In this document: in pieces, positions 20,846-34,163 of the stretch
How positions within the stretch are numbered: position 1 is the first letter of the stretch
Layout of the letters: each line of letters begins with the position of its first letter
Source: Protonemura montana
Lineage: Eukaryota; Arthropoda; Insecta; Plecoptera; Nemouridae
Length of the DNA stretch: 64,000 nucleotides
Assembly (NCBI GenBank): GCA_947568835.1
Contig: OX387603.1
Coordinates: forward strand, 24,824,651-24,888,650
Direction of reading: 5' to 3'
Translations under genes and position numbers: made by a program
Notes under the pieces: generated by a model
What the model was told of the DNA's origin: nothing
Databases searched by the model: none
What the model saw: the letters and a program-made list of their open reading frames with translations, nothing else

Positions 20846-23800
20846 CCAGTGACATCGTCCTTGCTGAGAACGCCCCAGTATAATGAGACTTTCTTCAACC
20901 GCCGATTAAGAATGCTAATCAGATTGGAAATTGAATCATCTGCAGCTTATAGGCGACGTGACAATAGCATTGCTGGTGCCTCTATTTGGTAAAGTCGCTC
21001 GGCCGTGCCGTAACAACGTCGAGTGGCGAGTGACCCACGTACCTACGATTACGTGCCGCATGTGTATCACCCTCTCGGCGGCCACGTGACCCCCTCGTGG
21101 CCGCTACACTTTCTCTTACATCACATGGCAGGTACACTGGAGGCTTGGAGGTGGAGTAGGCCAGCCAGCTCGCTGAAGTCTATATCAGAGCACGGCGCGA
21201 TCTGTTCTGAGTGACTCAATCGCGGGCAGCGGCCGAGTCACCGTCGTCTCCTATGGTCCGCGTCGGTCAGCGAAGCCACCGACGCCGACGCCTTCGTAGC
21301 GTTTGTACCGAATTGCAGACCGCATGGAAATGGTTTTTTAATGGGAAAGAACTGAAAAGGTATGCGGTCACGTAGTAGGCCCATTTAATAGTTCAGCCGC
21401 GGTAAGGGGAAAATACATAACTAATAACTCAACTTCATCGTCATGCATTTAATGTGTACCAAAGTCTATCTCTTTAACGTTATAGGGTCGGCTCAATGCC
21501 GTGCTCCCAAATTTAACACGCGATAACGGGCAGTCAGCACCACTCGTTTTGACATTGCTAAGGAGTAGACTGCTAGAGTCGCTATGTTAGTTAAAAAAGT
21601 GGGAAATCGTCCGATCATAGTATTTAGAACTCTCGCCAGTTTTCCAGAGGCGCCGCAATTTTCGACACTCGGCTTTTAGGAACGCAATAGGACTTAAGCA
21701 AACATTCCAAGCTCTTCAACGAGTCATTTCGCAACAGCTGATCGTAATAGTTCCCGCCTCTCCGACGAAGGAAACGCGCTCCAGATCACGGGTATAAATG
21801 AGCGTTGAGTTAATGACGTGCTGTTGACAGACGTCATATTCGCGTTTTTAATCTGCGCACCTGGGACAATGTGAGATCGTCGTCTGTCGCCACGCATCCA
21901 AATCACTTGATTAAAGAAGGTCTCCGAGCGGTGAAATGCCACAGCGGGCCGACGCGTGGACTTCCGTAATGCGTTCTCGTTTGCGTTTCGCAGTCGATTA
22001 CCCAACTGCTAGGCGGCCGTAAACTAGATCGGACCTCGTGAGGTAGTGTAACTGAGCAGGTCAAGCAGCTAGCCAAGATAACTTATTGCTGTTTCTTAAA
22101 CGAGCCACCGAAGTCGCGGATAAATCCCTGTCTCAGTTGGCAAGAGGCGCAACTGGTCTTTTAGCGGTGACATACTGGCTGACCGTTAATAAAAATAAAA
22201 CCCCTACAAATCATCGCCACTGATAGCCACTCTTTTGCATTTGGTCAAAACTTTTGCCATACGAAGATTTTTTTTCGAGCTATTTTAATAATTTTCCTGG
22301 CAATTAGAACAATCATCGGAATCCTCTGCAGATATGACAAGTTTTTTAAAACCTCGTCACTGAAATCACAACCGACCTTTCATAGATGAGTTAGTAGCAA
22401 TGCAGATGTCATTCTTTCTCCTGGCATCATCTCTTACAGACTGGACTGTGTGGAGTCCTCGGTGCAATAGCTTCGGGGCACTTCGGTGACCTCTGACCGA
22501 ACACCTGGTATTCAGAAGATCCCCAACTGATAACAATGATTGCTCAGTGATTGGCAAATAATTTTGAGTGTTCGTGGATAATTGGCGTGATTGACTTGTT
22601 GGTATTTGGCCGAATGTGATTGGGAAAGCGACTGCAGTCAAAACCTTACTCCCAATTTTCACCGGTCCTATGTTGGAGGCCCCAAAGAAGCCACACAAGC
22701 GCTGTACCGTACAGGACGTTTTCTTCAAGCATCCCAGGAAAATTCCTGGAAAAGTGTTCAAGGGCTGGATGATAGTTTTGTGCTGCTTGCCCTTTCACAG
22801 CAATAACGGCTTTCCGAAGACTTCTTTAAACGGTGTTTTGGTGACATCCGTAGTTGTCACCACACGGCGCCAACGCTCCGGATGATTAATTAGAAATCGC
22901 AACAACGGAGAGAGCCCAAAACTCGATTGGAATCCCCAAGAGAGCACACACTTCATCAAAATACCTAAAATTAGCAGCATAATTAGTGACTTGACCTTGG
23001 GGGCTCAACCAGCACCCAACGGGGTCCACTACTCGCCGTACCCATGGCAGTACACGTCGTGTCGGTGCCTCGTTCCCTTGACTTTACCCTCAAGGGTCAG
23101 CGTGAAAGCTCTCCGTGACGCTCGATCGTGCGCCTGGCTTAGCTAGCCACGCTGCATGCACTAGAGTTATCCAAGCTCTCGTTGAGTCCGAGACCGACGA
23201 TAGCAAAAGTGGTGGAGTCATCGAGCTACCGCTGAGGCAATGCACCAAACAATTCGCCGCTGCATGCGCTTATTGTAATTGCGTCTCAGTTATTTGGGAC
23301 AAGAGAAAATCGGTTACAAGTGCAATGGTTAAGGGGGTGAAGGTTAGATTTGGATCCTGTGCTGGCATTTTTCCTTTTGATTCAGCGGTTATTGCGATTA
23401 CGACGCTAAGGAGACGGGGCCGGCGCCTCCATCGACGTGGAATGGATAAAATGGATGTATTCAGGTCTATTTAGAAGATAGGTTCACGTGAAGGGGTTCT
23501 AATAGTTTGGCAAATGAAATATAGAAACGCCGTGACATTTATTGAGCAGGATAAATTCAGAACTTTTAACTTGTATGTTACCTAATAAAATCTGTTGATT
23601 TTTTAAGTGGATGTCAACTCCTTAAGATTAAAACCATTGTCGTGTAGCCGAGCGACGAGCACAAACAATTGTCCAATCAGGATGTGCTGTGCATGAATAT
23701 CGATAGGCAAATACCAATGAGCAATCAAGTGGTTGCTCGCTGGACGGTGCTTCGAGTCCCCCCCCCTAGGCATAGTCGCGCACCCGTCGGACAATACAAC

Positions 23801-26800
23801 GTGCAGTGTAGGTACAACACAATCCTCGGCACACCGCAAACGTCAAAAAATGAAAGTTACAGTTTACAATTGAGTGTTTTTTTTTTGTGCAATAGCAGTA
23901 ATAAATATTTAAATCAATATCTAAATAGACTGATTGAAACGTGCGACGCACACTTTCTTCCTTGTCGAGTCGCCTATGCATTAAATGCACTGTGCCAATC
24001 ATTATCAGATCTTGGATCTAATTAACCTAACGATATGAATTAACTGGAAAAACGCGTACAACGGCGAGCGGTTTTTTGAAGAGGGCTCAAGAAGAGAGTG
24101 TTACAGGCAGGCAGGCAGAATGCAATGTTGTTCTACAGCCGCCAGTTGGGAGTCGATCGCAGCTTGTTAGTCGGTTAGGTTAGGCGGCCAGCTCGCAGAT
24201 TGGCTATTAATTTTAACACATTTTTCTATCACGATTGAGATGGGATGAGAGGTGGCTAACGACTTGCAGCGTCGCGGACAATTACAAAATGCAGGCGCGC
24301 CGAAAGTTTCTCTGCGTTGAGCGCCGCCGGTGCACGGGCGCGATCAGCGCCCAGGTTGCAGTGCACAGTCTGTACAAGTTGCGTAATCCCATCGACTAAT
24401 GCAGGAGAAGAATAATTATTCTTTACGGCTTGATTATAGAGATTCAAAACGGAAAAAGTGATGGAGCGCTAGAAAAGAGGGCATATGAGTTTGAGAAAAC
24501 AACATCATCTAGTTCAGCGACAAATTGATTTGAAAAGGATTGGCAGTTCTCTGTAACAAAAACCACGGGACACATTATGTCGCTTATATTAAACCGTTGT
24601 TAGCTAAACACTTGACTGACCACTGTTACGTTCTCGATGCATTCGCAGAATCGTCAGAAAAAACGCACTAATGCGACTAGAATCGGTTACTATTTCCGAT
24701 GAGTCATCGATTATCGGCAATCGGTTTCATAGAAAACACACCCATGCCACGGTATAGGAAGCCCTACCCATTGCTATAGGTGTCTGCAGCAGTTACAGCC
24801 TGCTATCAGTGTCTTGAATCAGCGCTCGGTCAGGATTCATGGTGAATGTTACAAATTGCCCCATCAAGCCAACTGAGCCGGAACACAGCCATTGTTTTCC
24901 AAGTAGTGAACAGTAAACACAGCGAAAACTGTGTGAAATGCAAGGCTGCGGCCAAGATCCGATCTGGCCAAGGATGCCGATGGCGGGAAGCACAACATCC
25001 GTCGAGAGGATCCGGGATTGTCTGCCGGCACTCCACGCGGCAAACGCGGAAGTGAGAAGCTGGTTCGATCGACGGCATGCATGAAATATTAATTGATACA
25101 GATCGTTTAATAGAGAGAACACAATGACCATCATTAATTGACGGGCAAACATTGCTGTGAGAGTGGCCGAGGTGTGTGGGGCTTGCAGAGCCCGCCGATA
25201 CGATGAATGTTCGGCGGACACTTCCCAGGTGTTTAGCCACATCTGGAGCCTCTATCCCTGTGGGAATTGCCAAGCAGGAAGACCTGTTGAGTAGATGGCG
25301 TGAAGCGACGAACAACAAGGAGAAGGAATCTTGTCCGGCGTGCAGCGTTTTTTTCCAAGAAAGTTTTCAGTTTCAGACATGAGGTACATGGAACCCAAAC
25401 ACCTTTTCAAGCAATGTTTGCTGAAACAAGTGCAAGACTCAAAGATGATTCTTAAACAGATGCGATGCCGGCCCACCTCACGACCATCTCGTATCCCAAT
25501 GCACGAATGCGTGGACCCCTTCTCTACTCTTATGGTGTAGATTGTGCCCCGAAGCACGCCGATATTTGGTCCACCTCTCGCACCACGTATGACTACACAA
25601 ACATTGCTACATGCATGACGCAACGGCGCACTTTTTGCACGAACCCAATGAAATGCACTCAGTACACGAGTTTCAGAACAGCCCGCTTTAATTACGGGCA
25701 AATATTCGTTTCAAAACGTTGCCCGCCGATGGCGCACCCGACCGTTGCGAATTCGAAATTAGCGGAAGCGGATCGCTCGGGACAAGAAGCCGGCCAGCTT
25801 TGCGCTGGATGTGCCCCAAAGTGATACGGTCAGAGAGTTGTCTGGCTAAAAGGCGCTATGCGTTTGCCGAAAATAAATTTCCATAGAGCTTTTCAGTCCG
25901 TCTACGTTTGTAAGCATATTATAGTTACAAAGAGGGCTTTCAATAATAAAACTATAGTGTAACAGTTGCTTGTATAATAGTTCAAATGTCTTTCATCATT
26001 TTTCGTTCTGTATATGAGTATAGAGTTGAAATGTATAAGAGTTGCAGTATCCCCGTTGCAGTTGGCTTTAGTGAGCATAGATTATACTTTGTACGATGCA
26101 AATTAACGATGCTTTAATTATAGAAACTTGGCAGGGTTCGCCTTCAATACAATCACCAAAACAGATTCAAGAACAAGTTTCAAGACTTTAATCGGTACTT
26201 GCATATTTTTTGTTGGGACCAATTTCTTAGTGCAAAAGTACGCTTTCATTTGCACCCCAATTATGTATTAACGAAGACCATAATCACATATTTTACAAAA
26301 CCAGCCAAAACGACACACATACCAGATGGTGGAAATGTTTGTTAAAAATAGCATTGCTGTACGCCGAGCTAAGAGATATTTCTCCAACAAGTGTACCGTG
26401 GTGCCATCATCGCCCAGCCAGCCTCTCGGTGGGCTGACAAATCATTCGCACGCCTCCAAGCTCGACACTAATGGCTAATGGTGTTTGCTGTAATGTGCAC
26501 TGGAGATCATGCACTGGCCTAGTTAGTGTCGCTCCGGGCACCCACGGCATCCCTCCCCCCCGACGCCACACGAGCTCGCATCGGCTGCTGCCGGAAGCGG
26601 CGAACGCCGCGGGGACGGAGGCGTTTTGAGAGCATGGGTGGCCGGCCAAGGAGATTCCGTGACGATCGAGGAAGAGTATCGGTACTGCCCCTTTCATCAA
26701 ACGTTTTAAATGCACACAGTCTTGTTGCATTCATTTCACTTCTTATTGAAGATTTCGGGACTTAAACTTCATAAGTATTCACAAATACTTCATGCTTATG

Positions 26801-28134
26801 CAATCAGATATTAGTTGGACGCTTCTTTAATAGGTACAGACCGACAGTAATTTCGTGCCATTTAGTTTGATCCCAAATAGGTACGCTTTGTGGTCGCCCA
26901 TCGCGTTGAAAATGAGGTAGAAACCGTTAGGAAAAGTCCTCGTCTCGGCCTTGACGTCGGCCGTGGGAGGAATATCGAGTGTCACGGCGCGGTAACAATA
27001 CACCGACGTCGCGTCGCCGACGTCGTTAACTCAACGACTTGTAACTGGAGCGGCGCGTTCAGGGCGACGACGAGTAACCCAGCCCCTCGGCGTCCTGCCC
27101 TGCGTGCTGACTTTCACGCGCGTTCTTGGGTGCACAGCGTGCAGCCCGATGCACCGTTGCAACAGATTTATGGTCCCTGTTCAGGTCGTGTCTGGCTATC
27201 GCACGGCGCTCGGGTTACGGAGAACGACTCGCGGTTTTTTTAATTAGATCGTCATTTTCATCGCAGGGACGGGTCATGTATGCGATGAGGCAATCAGCCG
27301 GGATAAAAAAAAATACAAAACGCTTAGACATGTAGGTTGGTGCGCTAAGAAAAAACCGCATCGAACCAGGACAACACTTAAGCTCATAAGAGATTGGCAA
27401 GTCTTTCCGAGAATCGTTTGTCGCTATTAATGACCGGCGCCGGCTAATTTCTCGCAGACTTTTGCACGTCCATCCGAAAGCCGATCCCTGCAGAGTTACC
27501 AAATAAGTGGTGTGCTGCGTGATTTACGTGATTGATTACCATAAAATTAAGCCCGAGCGGTGATCCAACGCCATGCCAGACCGCAATAATGTCGGTCGAT
27601 CCAATAAAAGACCAATCAATCTCGATGCCCACATGCTACACACCGGGCCGCCACACGAATTAAAATTCGTCAATCGACTTCCCCTCTTACTCAAGTCAAA
27701 ATTTCGGCAGACCTTCCTCATCGACGCACACATCGCCACGCGGTGAACACATTTCGAAGACCACACCTCGAGCTTTCACCATATTAGGTCCTAATCTAAT
27801 ATTACGTAAAATTTAATCGTACATCTTAAGAATCGCATGTAAGAGTATTATCAACACCAATATACTTGCGGCATACCCACACTCACAATAAAGACACAGA
27901 TCACGGGCACTGTCTGCCTTGCTTGTGGTGGCATTGTGTCGGCCCTAAGGGAGATAAGCACGCGAGGAGTGGTCTCCAGCCCGGTGCGCAACTAATACAC
28001 ATCTCAGGTGCACTAGTGAAAGGAAGGGTAAGGAGGGAAAACCGAGACAGACCATCATAATGTTAGGTTAGAGATACGCGCGATAGACTTGCATAACGAA
28101 AGGGAGTTTAATGGCGGCGTGCAGAGGGAATGGG

Positions 28135-28175
28135 TATATAAGCCCCGCGCCATTCTGACAAGAGTACATTCAGTG
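28135..28175 (+). promoter_or_regulatory. CPR-8 core promoter (TATA + initiator)
   Basis: TATATAA at 28135-28141, then ATTCAGTG with TCAGTG at 28170-28175. The spacing (about 37 bp) is slightly long. The 5' UTR would be about 38 nt. Confidence 0.78.
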
Positions 28176-28209
28176 CCCGGTTCATCTTACGACTACTAGA
28201 GCAATCACA

Positions 28210-29513
28210 ATGGCATTCAAGGTAGGTGCATCACGATCCTCGGCAGCCGTGCTTCGAAATAACAAGACCAACGATTCACGATCGTGCAGTGCGCTCGCCA
28301 TCAGTGTGTCCGGATTATCGCCACCACCTCGGTCGATAGGATGTGATACTAAACCAAACAGTGATACGCATACCAAAGTGGAAAAAACTCGAACTCTGCA
28401 AATATTGATTTTGTACTGAAGTTGTGGCCAGCCTCGTCCTATTGTTGAGCCTTCCAGTTTTGTAGATTTGCATTACATTATGTTAACGGCGGTTCACTCG
28501 ATCTGACTGACCCAATAACCACAGTTAAACCCACATGAGTCGCCTTAATGCTCACTCACAAGCCCATGCTAACTTGCGTCCTTTGCTTACAGCTTGTCGT
28601 CCTGTCCGCCGTCCTCGCGCTGGCCAGCGCTGGAGTCGTGCCGTCGCACTACGCAGCCGCCCCCGCGGTTGCCTACCAGTCGTACGCAGCCCCAGCCGTA
28701 GCCAAGTACGCCGCTCCCCTGGCCTACGCCGCTCCCGTCGCCCAGTACGCCCACGCTGCTCCCGTCGCCCAGTACGCACAAGCTGCACCCGTCGCTCAGT
28801 ACGCCTACGCCGCCCCCGCAGCCCAGTACGCACACGCCGCCCCCGTCGCTACCTACGCTGCTGCCCCCGTTGTCGCCAAGTACGCCGCCCCTGCCATTCA
28901 AGCGTACGCCGCCCCTGCCTACGCCAAGGTCGCCGCTCCCCTCGCCTACGCTGCCCCTCATGTCAAGGCCATCGACACCGACTTCGACCCCAACCCCCAG
29001 TACTCGTACGCCTATGACATCCAGGATGCCCTCACCGGAGACGTGAAGAGCCAGCACGAGACCCGCCAGGGAGATGTTGTCAAGGGATCGTACTCTCTGA
29101 TCGAAGCCGACGGCAGCCGTCGTACCGTCGAGTACACCGCCGATGATGTTAACGGTTTCAACGCGGTCGTGCACAAGGAGGCTGGAGTCGCCAAGGCCGT
29201 CGTCGCTGCTGCCCCTGCTTACGCTCATGCCGCCCCTGCTTACGCACACGCCGCCCCCGCGTACGTAACTAAGGCAGTTGCTCCCGTCGCCTACGCCGCT
29301 CCCGCGTACAAGGTTGCCGCCCCCGCTTACGCCCAGGCTGCATACGCCGCCCCTGCCTACGCCCAGGCTTCTTACGCTGCCCCTGCCTACGCCCAGGCTT
29401 CTTACGCTGCCCCTGCCTACGCCCAGGCTGCTTATGCTGCCCCCGCTTACGCTAAGGTGGCCGCCCCCGTGGCCTACGCGTCGCACGCCGCTCCCCTGGG
29501 ATACCACCACTAA
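28210..29513 (+). CDS. CPR-8: RR-2 cuticular protein with two long repeat arms (310 aa), join(28210..28221, 28593..29513)
   Basis: The largest protein of the array. Exon 1 (28210-28221) is M-A-F-K. The 371-bp intron ends TTGCTTACAG before L-V-V-L at 28593. Signal peptide about 1-18. An N-terminal arm (about 20-130) has A-P-V-A-Q-Y-A-H-A style repeats. The RR-2 domain is at about 131-199 ([33 protein letters not shown]). The C-terminal arm contains about four decapeptide units (A-Y-A-Q-A-(A/S)-Y-A-A-P; 30 bp, about 29328-29450) and ends G-Y-H-H. A poly(A) signal AATAAA is at 29612-29617. A 59-bp stretch coding DIQDALTGD and beyond is identical to CPR-5. Confidence 0.93.
29328..29450 (+). repeat. 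30-bp coding repeats inside CPR-8
   Basis: Four head-to-tail 30-bp units code A-Y-A-Q-A-(A/S)-Y-A-A-P. The two central units are identical at the DNA level over at least 28 bp. Confidence 0.85.
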
Positions 29514-29639
29514 GCCGACAGCTTAGCTCGAGTGTGCGAGACCATTTTCAAGTATTATCATCGTTGATTGATCATCTGCATTCGCCATCATTATTATGTT
29601 TGTATATAAATAATAAAGTATTATTTGCTAAAAATGAAA

Positions 29640-32600
29640 GTGTCCCATGTTTTTTTGGCTAATTGTAAATCAATCTTACCATTTTATACTTCCGCAAAGG
29701 ACCAAACGTCTTTTTTGGGTGACATTTAAACACCCAAATGACAAATTACATTCTCAATGCATGTAATTACATTACTTAATATGGACCAAAGACAAGAAAA
29801 TGAGCATAACGAGGAGGTATTTTAGACTGGGCAGCTTCGGCGGTCCAAAACTAAACCTCTCATTACTTGTTAGAGAGTAATTGCACTTGTTAAAATACCG
29901 GCCGACTATAAGGTTATATGTTAAGAAACGGTAGCCATATAGCGGACTGAATTTCCAATTAGGAATAAAGTTTAGAGGTAATTGGGAATGCTGTCTGCGG
30001 ACCGAACCAAGACTGCCTTATAAGACCTGCTCATGCTTTCTTAAGCCCACGCTCGCAGCTTGTCACTCTAGTTTCGGTATCTAGTTGGATCACTATGGAA
30101 AACAATGCAGTGCACATGGAGCTGCAATTGCTACTGCATAGGTATGTTCTGCCCGCGGAAGTCGATTGCTGGCCGATATGTGAGATTAACGAACGTTCAC
30201 TTTCTGCTACTTGCAATGCGGAGAGCAGTAATTGAAATCTCTCCTCTTATCTTACGATCTTATCCCGAAATTGCGATCGCTTCTCTATCAGGAAAAATTA
30301 GGTCAAACTGCAGCCCGTGAATGCTCGCAAAACAATAGAGAACGTTTGGCATAAGAAAACAATAATTATGTGCACGGTTTTTCATTTCAACTGCCATCGT
30401 ACAATTGAATCGCCGGTCAGCGGTGCAATTAATGCTCCAGCTTTTGTTAATTGGCCAGATTACCTTCGAGTTGGCGAGCAAGGCGAGGCGGCTAGACAAT
30501 ATGTCTCCAAAAAAAGTGCCCAGACGCAGTCGGATCGAGAACGGCGTACCAAAATGAGACAATGATTGCACTTAGTTTTTTGCTGCATCATGGCGAATGT
30601 GCAGCTGCCCTATTTGGCATGCACTGCACCAGCTCAAAGTCACCTCTGAAATACGACTTTCTGGCAAATCCAAAACACGTAGGAATCATTTGCGTGGAAT
30701 TGAGAATCCATAGGGAAACCACGGTTCTACCCCAAACGAAACTCAACCGCAAACGCAAGCAAGAAACGGTAACATTACTACCCTATGTATGAAGAAAGAC
30801 ATCGATAAAAAGGTACTACCGAACGGTTTGGCGTATTGGAAAAACCGGTTCTCATGAGATCACCGAAATTAAGCAAAACTGCGCTGAGTCCGGTATTGGA
30901 TGGGTGACCATCATACACATGACCAGTTCTGTTCGGGAGAAAGGCTGGAGGGATAAAAGTTATTACAGCAAAATTACCCGCCTTGCTTATCAACCTCTCG
31001 ACAGCATGGATTTGTGGAGGAATCCTGCTGTTTGAGTTGTAGCGTCCTTCGAAAGGGACGTTAAGCCGGTGGTTCCCTTGGTGCTCTTCGATAGTAGTAG
31101 CAACGGTATGTAGGCTACGTGCCGGCATCGGGTTTCCCCTCCTCCCTTCTAGGCTAGATTAGGTTCATCATCCTCATCATCATCATCTACTCATTCACCG
31201 ACGCCATCAGACCAGTGCCGCACGGCCATATGTCAAAACAATGCGTCGTTAAACACCACAAATAAATATAAAGAAAGAAAGGTACTACGAATAGGTGGTG
31301 CAGAAGCAGGTTTCAGCAATAAACCATAAAATACGCAGCTCCAACTCAATGGGCACCATTTAAAATCGACATTATAACTCAATTACAAATCATGGATATG
31401 TCGGCAACAACAAATCAAACTTCTAAATGTTTCTCTTGCCTCACAAAATGATACAAAGTGTGTAATGAACACGGAGAGCGAGCATTATTGTTGCGATATC
31501 GGAGCTCGAAAGATTTACAGACACTCAGATGCGAGTCGAGGTCAGAGGTCATGTTTTACAGATCTCGCTGCAAAGATAACGCACGCGTTTATTGGTGAGT
31601 TAGGGATAGGTACACACTACACAGCAATCAATAAGACAATTGCACAAACCAACACTTTTACTCTCCCGCAGTGCAATTGTGTTCGCATTCGCTGGATCGA
31701 AATGAGATAGACCGCGACATGTTGCCGCGACAGGAGGCTGAAAACGAGTGAAACAAAAGCCAAGGCGGCTTGTGATCCATTGAAAAGCGAACACGTCGGG
31801 TGTAATCTGAATAAAGTGTGCAACGCGATTTGAAATGTCGTCGCAGATTCGAACGTCTGCATGGCGGGCGGTTCCCAGCAGCGCAAGAATTGAAGGTAAC
31901 GAGGTATGACAGTTGAATGCTTTTTGACACGACGCTAGGTGTCGAATGTGTAGCAAGCGGCTCGGGGAGTGAGTCAAGACCACTCTGCGATGACGACTTC
32001 ATTACCTGAATGACCGCGCGAGAATGACCGGCGTGAATTTGCGCCGGCATTCAAATCACCCGAAGTAAAAGTGGCCTTAGAGGTTGCGCCCGCAGCAGCC
32101 GCAAGACAATCCATGATTAATAACTAATGACACGCCACAATATCGGATAATTGTAATGGGGCTGCTGTTTTTTTTATAAAGCTATCATTCCTGGAATTGG
32201 AAAAACGGTTCGATCTCATGGTTATGTACATTCTTTAAGAGACTATCGGCTAACGGGGAATTACCCTTTCCCTTATTGTAATTATCGTGTTAGCACGGCA
32301 ATGGAGTAAAAAGTCTTTTTCTTAGAATCTAACTGTTCGCTAATGCGCTCACTAAAAGGCCACGAAAGTAAAATGCATGTAATTAACGAATAGTTAAGGA
32401 GGAACGCATCGCGTGGTGTCCATTTTCCCAAACGAATGTTATATTGAATGTAATGTGTGAGGTGTTCAATTAACCCACGAACGTACCAACCTGTAAATGA
32501 AATAAAGTCAAACCCCGCAATTAAACGATCAAAATCGATCGTTTAAAGTTAATATTAAGCTACTCTCTCATCAATTAGCCCAAAAAATCGATCAGGAAAT

Positions 32601-34080
32601 CTAATCCGCTTGCAAAATCCCTTCCAACCCGTCCATACCAGTAACCAAATGAGATTTAAGAGATTGACATAATTTCTGCAACATATAATAATGCATTAAT
32701 ATATTCATCGCCGATTATGCACCGGCTCGTAATCCATTTTCCACGCATGATCCCAGAGCTGCAATTAGCCGTACAACAATGGAGCTCAGCCAACAGGTGA
32801 GTGCATGTCTTTAGAGCGCTCGGAAAGGTTATTATTACCGTAACACTTTCGATTGCAGGCACGACATTCATGTCATGCAGTCTCGCTTAAGAGGACTACA
32901 TCTGCGTGCTATGATGCGTTGGTGCTCGGTGACACAAAGCAGTTAGGCATCTGCCACTAACTGGAGCAGGAGCCGAGGCGTCTTCCTGTGTCGTGATGGT
33001 AGATGTCCTCAGTCCGGCAACATGCGTCGGTCAAGGAAGGAGTTCTCTAGGGTTCTCCCACTCACGAAAATAAATGCTCTTGTTAGTCTTGTTACAGAAA
33101 TTCACTTTCAGTGTTGGGAGATCGGACAAAACCTGTTCTGCGCTCGGTGGGGGTATTTGTGTGACTCGAAAAGAAATTAATCACCGATATTATAAAGAAA
33201 TTATTTTATGTTTGTGATTACGGCAACAAATTATTATCGCTAACGAAAATACAGACCGTGCCAACTGCCACCGGAATTTGATGTTGATTGACACGGTCCT
33301 GGCTTGGGACTCGGCGTGGGTTGCAATCGTTTCCATTGCAACCTCGAACGCGGAAGATTTTCTCGGCCCAGTTTTCACCAGGAATTTCCCAAGTCTACAT
33401 TTCAGAAGCTCAGCGGCCCAATTACTTGACCTTGGTCGCTCAGAATTTAGTATCATAGAACATACTAGAACATGTAGAGTGCGGGAAAAAAACTCTGGTA
33501 GAGTGCGTGCATATCTGGAGACACTTGAAGGTAAATTCCCAAATTGGTGCAATAATTTGTCTCGAAAAAATTCCACCACTTCAATGAGCTTGTTGTGCAC
33601 CTGTCCAGACATTCGCGAGCAGTAATTTTAGCAATTACCTTGCACAAATCGTCGTAGAGTCAGTCAGTGCCAAAAACTAGACCAAACAGTCCTTGATTAA
33701 GACTTCGGAATACCGGAATACAATAAAGATCAAGTCAAAATATAACTTTCTCTGCATCCACGTACAAAATATAATATTAGGTATACCAAATACATCAGGA
33801 AAAAAAACAACAATAAGGCCAAAAATTAAATTCTAATGAATATCTCGAAGTGGCACATAGTGGCATGTTGTTTCACATGGTCCTTACCTAATAATTAGTC
33901 TAGAACGGTGGTTATTAAGAGAAGAGGGAGCCGATGAGGGGAAGCCGCGATCAAGGCGTGGTGGTGGTGGACTTCCAAACGGCGAACAAAACCGTAGGAT
34001 ATGTTTCGAGAAAGAAAGGGAGGGACGCGTTTTCTCGGATATTGTAGCATACCGTTCTTACATCAGAGCAACGAATAGCG
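29640..34080. other. Intergenic, contains one 5S-SINE
   Basis: Apart from the SINE at about 30820-31279 no gene or RNA was recognised. A TGACCTTGG motif (reverse of CCAAGGTCA, the FTZ-F1-type monomer site) lies at 33427-33435, about 0.7 kb before CPR-9. Confidence 0.5.
30820..31279 (+). mobile_element. 5S rRNA-derived SINE (SINE3 type), near-complete copy with target duplication
   Basis: The head starts GAACGG at about 30821 and reads CCGGTTCTCATGAGATCACC then GAAATTAAGC, TGGATGGGTGACC: the 5S rRNA internal-promoter region in the right order. The body is about 290 bp. The 3' part has TCATCATCCTCATC repeats, then ACTCATTCACCGACGCC and an A-rich end (AATAAATATAAAGAAAG). The flanks repeat AAGGTACTAC at 30810-30819 and 31279-31288, a target-site duplication that supports LINE-mediated insertion. 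No protein is coded. Confidence 0.9.
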
Positions 34081-34096
34081 AACTCATATCAGTACC

Positions 34097-34133
34097 TATA
34101 TAAGACCAGCAGTAGCCTCAGTAAATTATCACT
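34097..34133 (+). promoter_or_regulatory. CPR-9 core promoter (TATA + initiator)
   Basis: TATATAA at 34097-34103. TCACTC at 34129-34134 is at the right distance, while a closer CTCAGTA at 34117-34123 matches the initiator better but lies only about 23 bp from the TATA start. The start site is therefore uncertain. Confidence 0.7.
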
Positions 34134-34163
34134 CGAGTATCACCTCTTCTGAACAACACAACA

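Larger units (their letters stand above)
17960..28120. other. 10-kb stretch without recognised gene
   Basis: The largest gap in the array. It contains the degraded 5S-SINE at about 18415-18850, a GAC trinucleotide run at 19044-19069 and a CAT run at about 20828-20845. I found no cuticular protein exon in either strand: no M-x-x-K exon next to a TATA, and no YTAD/GFNAVV-coding block. Short exons of unrelated genes or long introns cannot be excluded. Confidence 0.5.

Noticed and set aside
22992-23000. FTZ-F1-type TGACCTTGG site in the 10-kb gap
   Set aside because: More than 5 kb from either neighbouring cuticular gene; one chance match is expected in this length.
24170-24183. GGTTAGGTTAGG-like telomere motif
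   Set aside because: Only two units of the insect TTAGG repeat, so not a telomeric tract.
24577-24595. Promoter-like GCTTATATTAAACC (minus strand), resembling the CPR-4 TATA context
   Set aside because: No TCAGT-type initiator about 30 bp downstream and no M-x-x-K first exon follow.
24793-25701. Several overlapping mid-size frames on both strands
   Set aside because: They overlap each other, are rich in Cys/Ser/His without motif order, and no splice-flanked exon could be defined.
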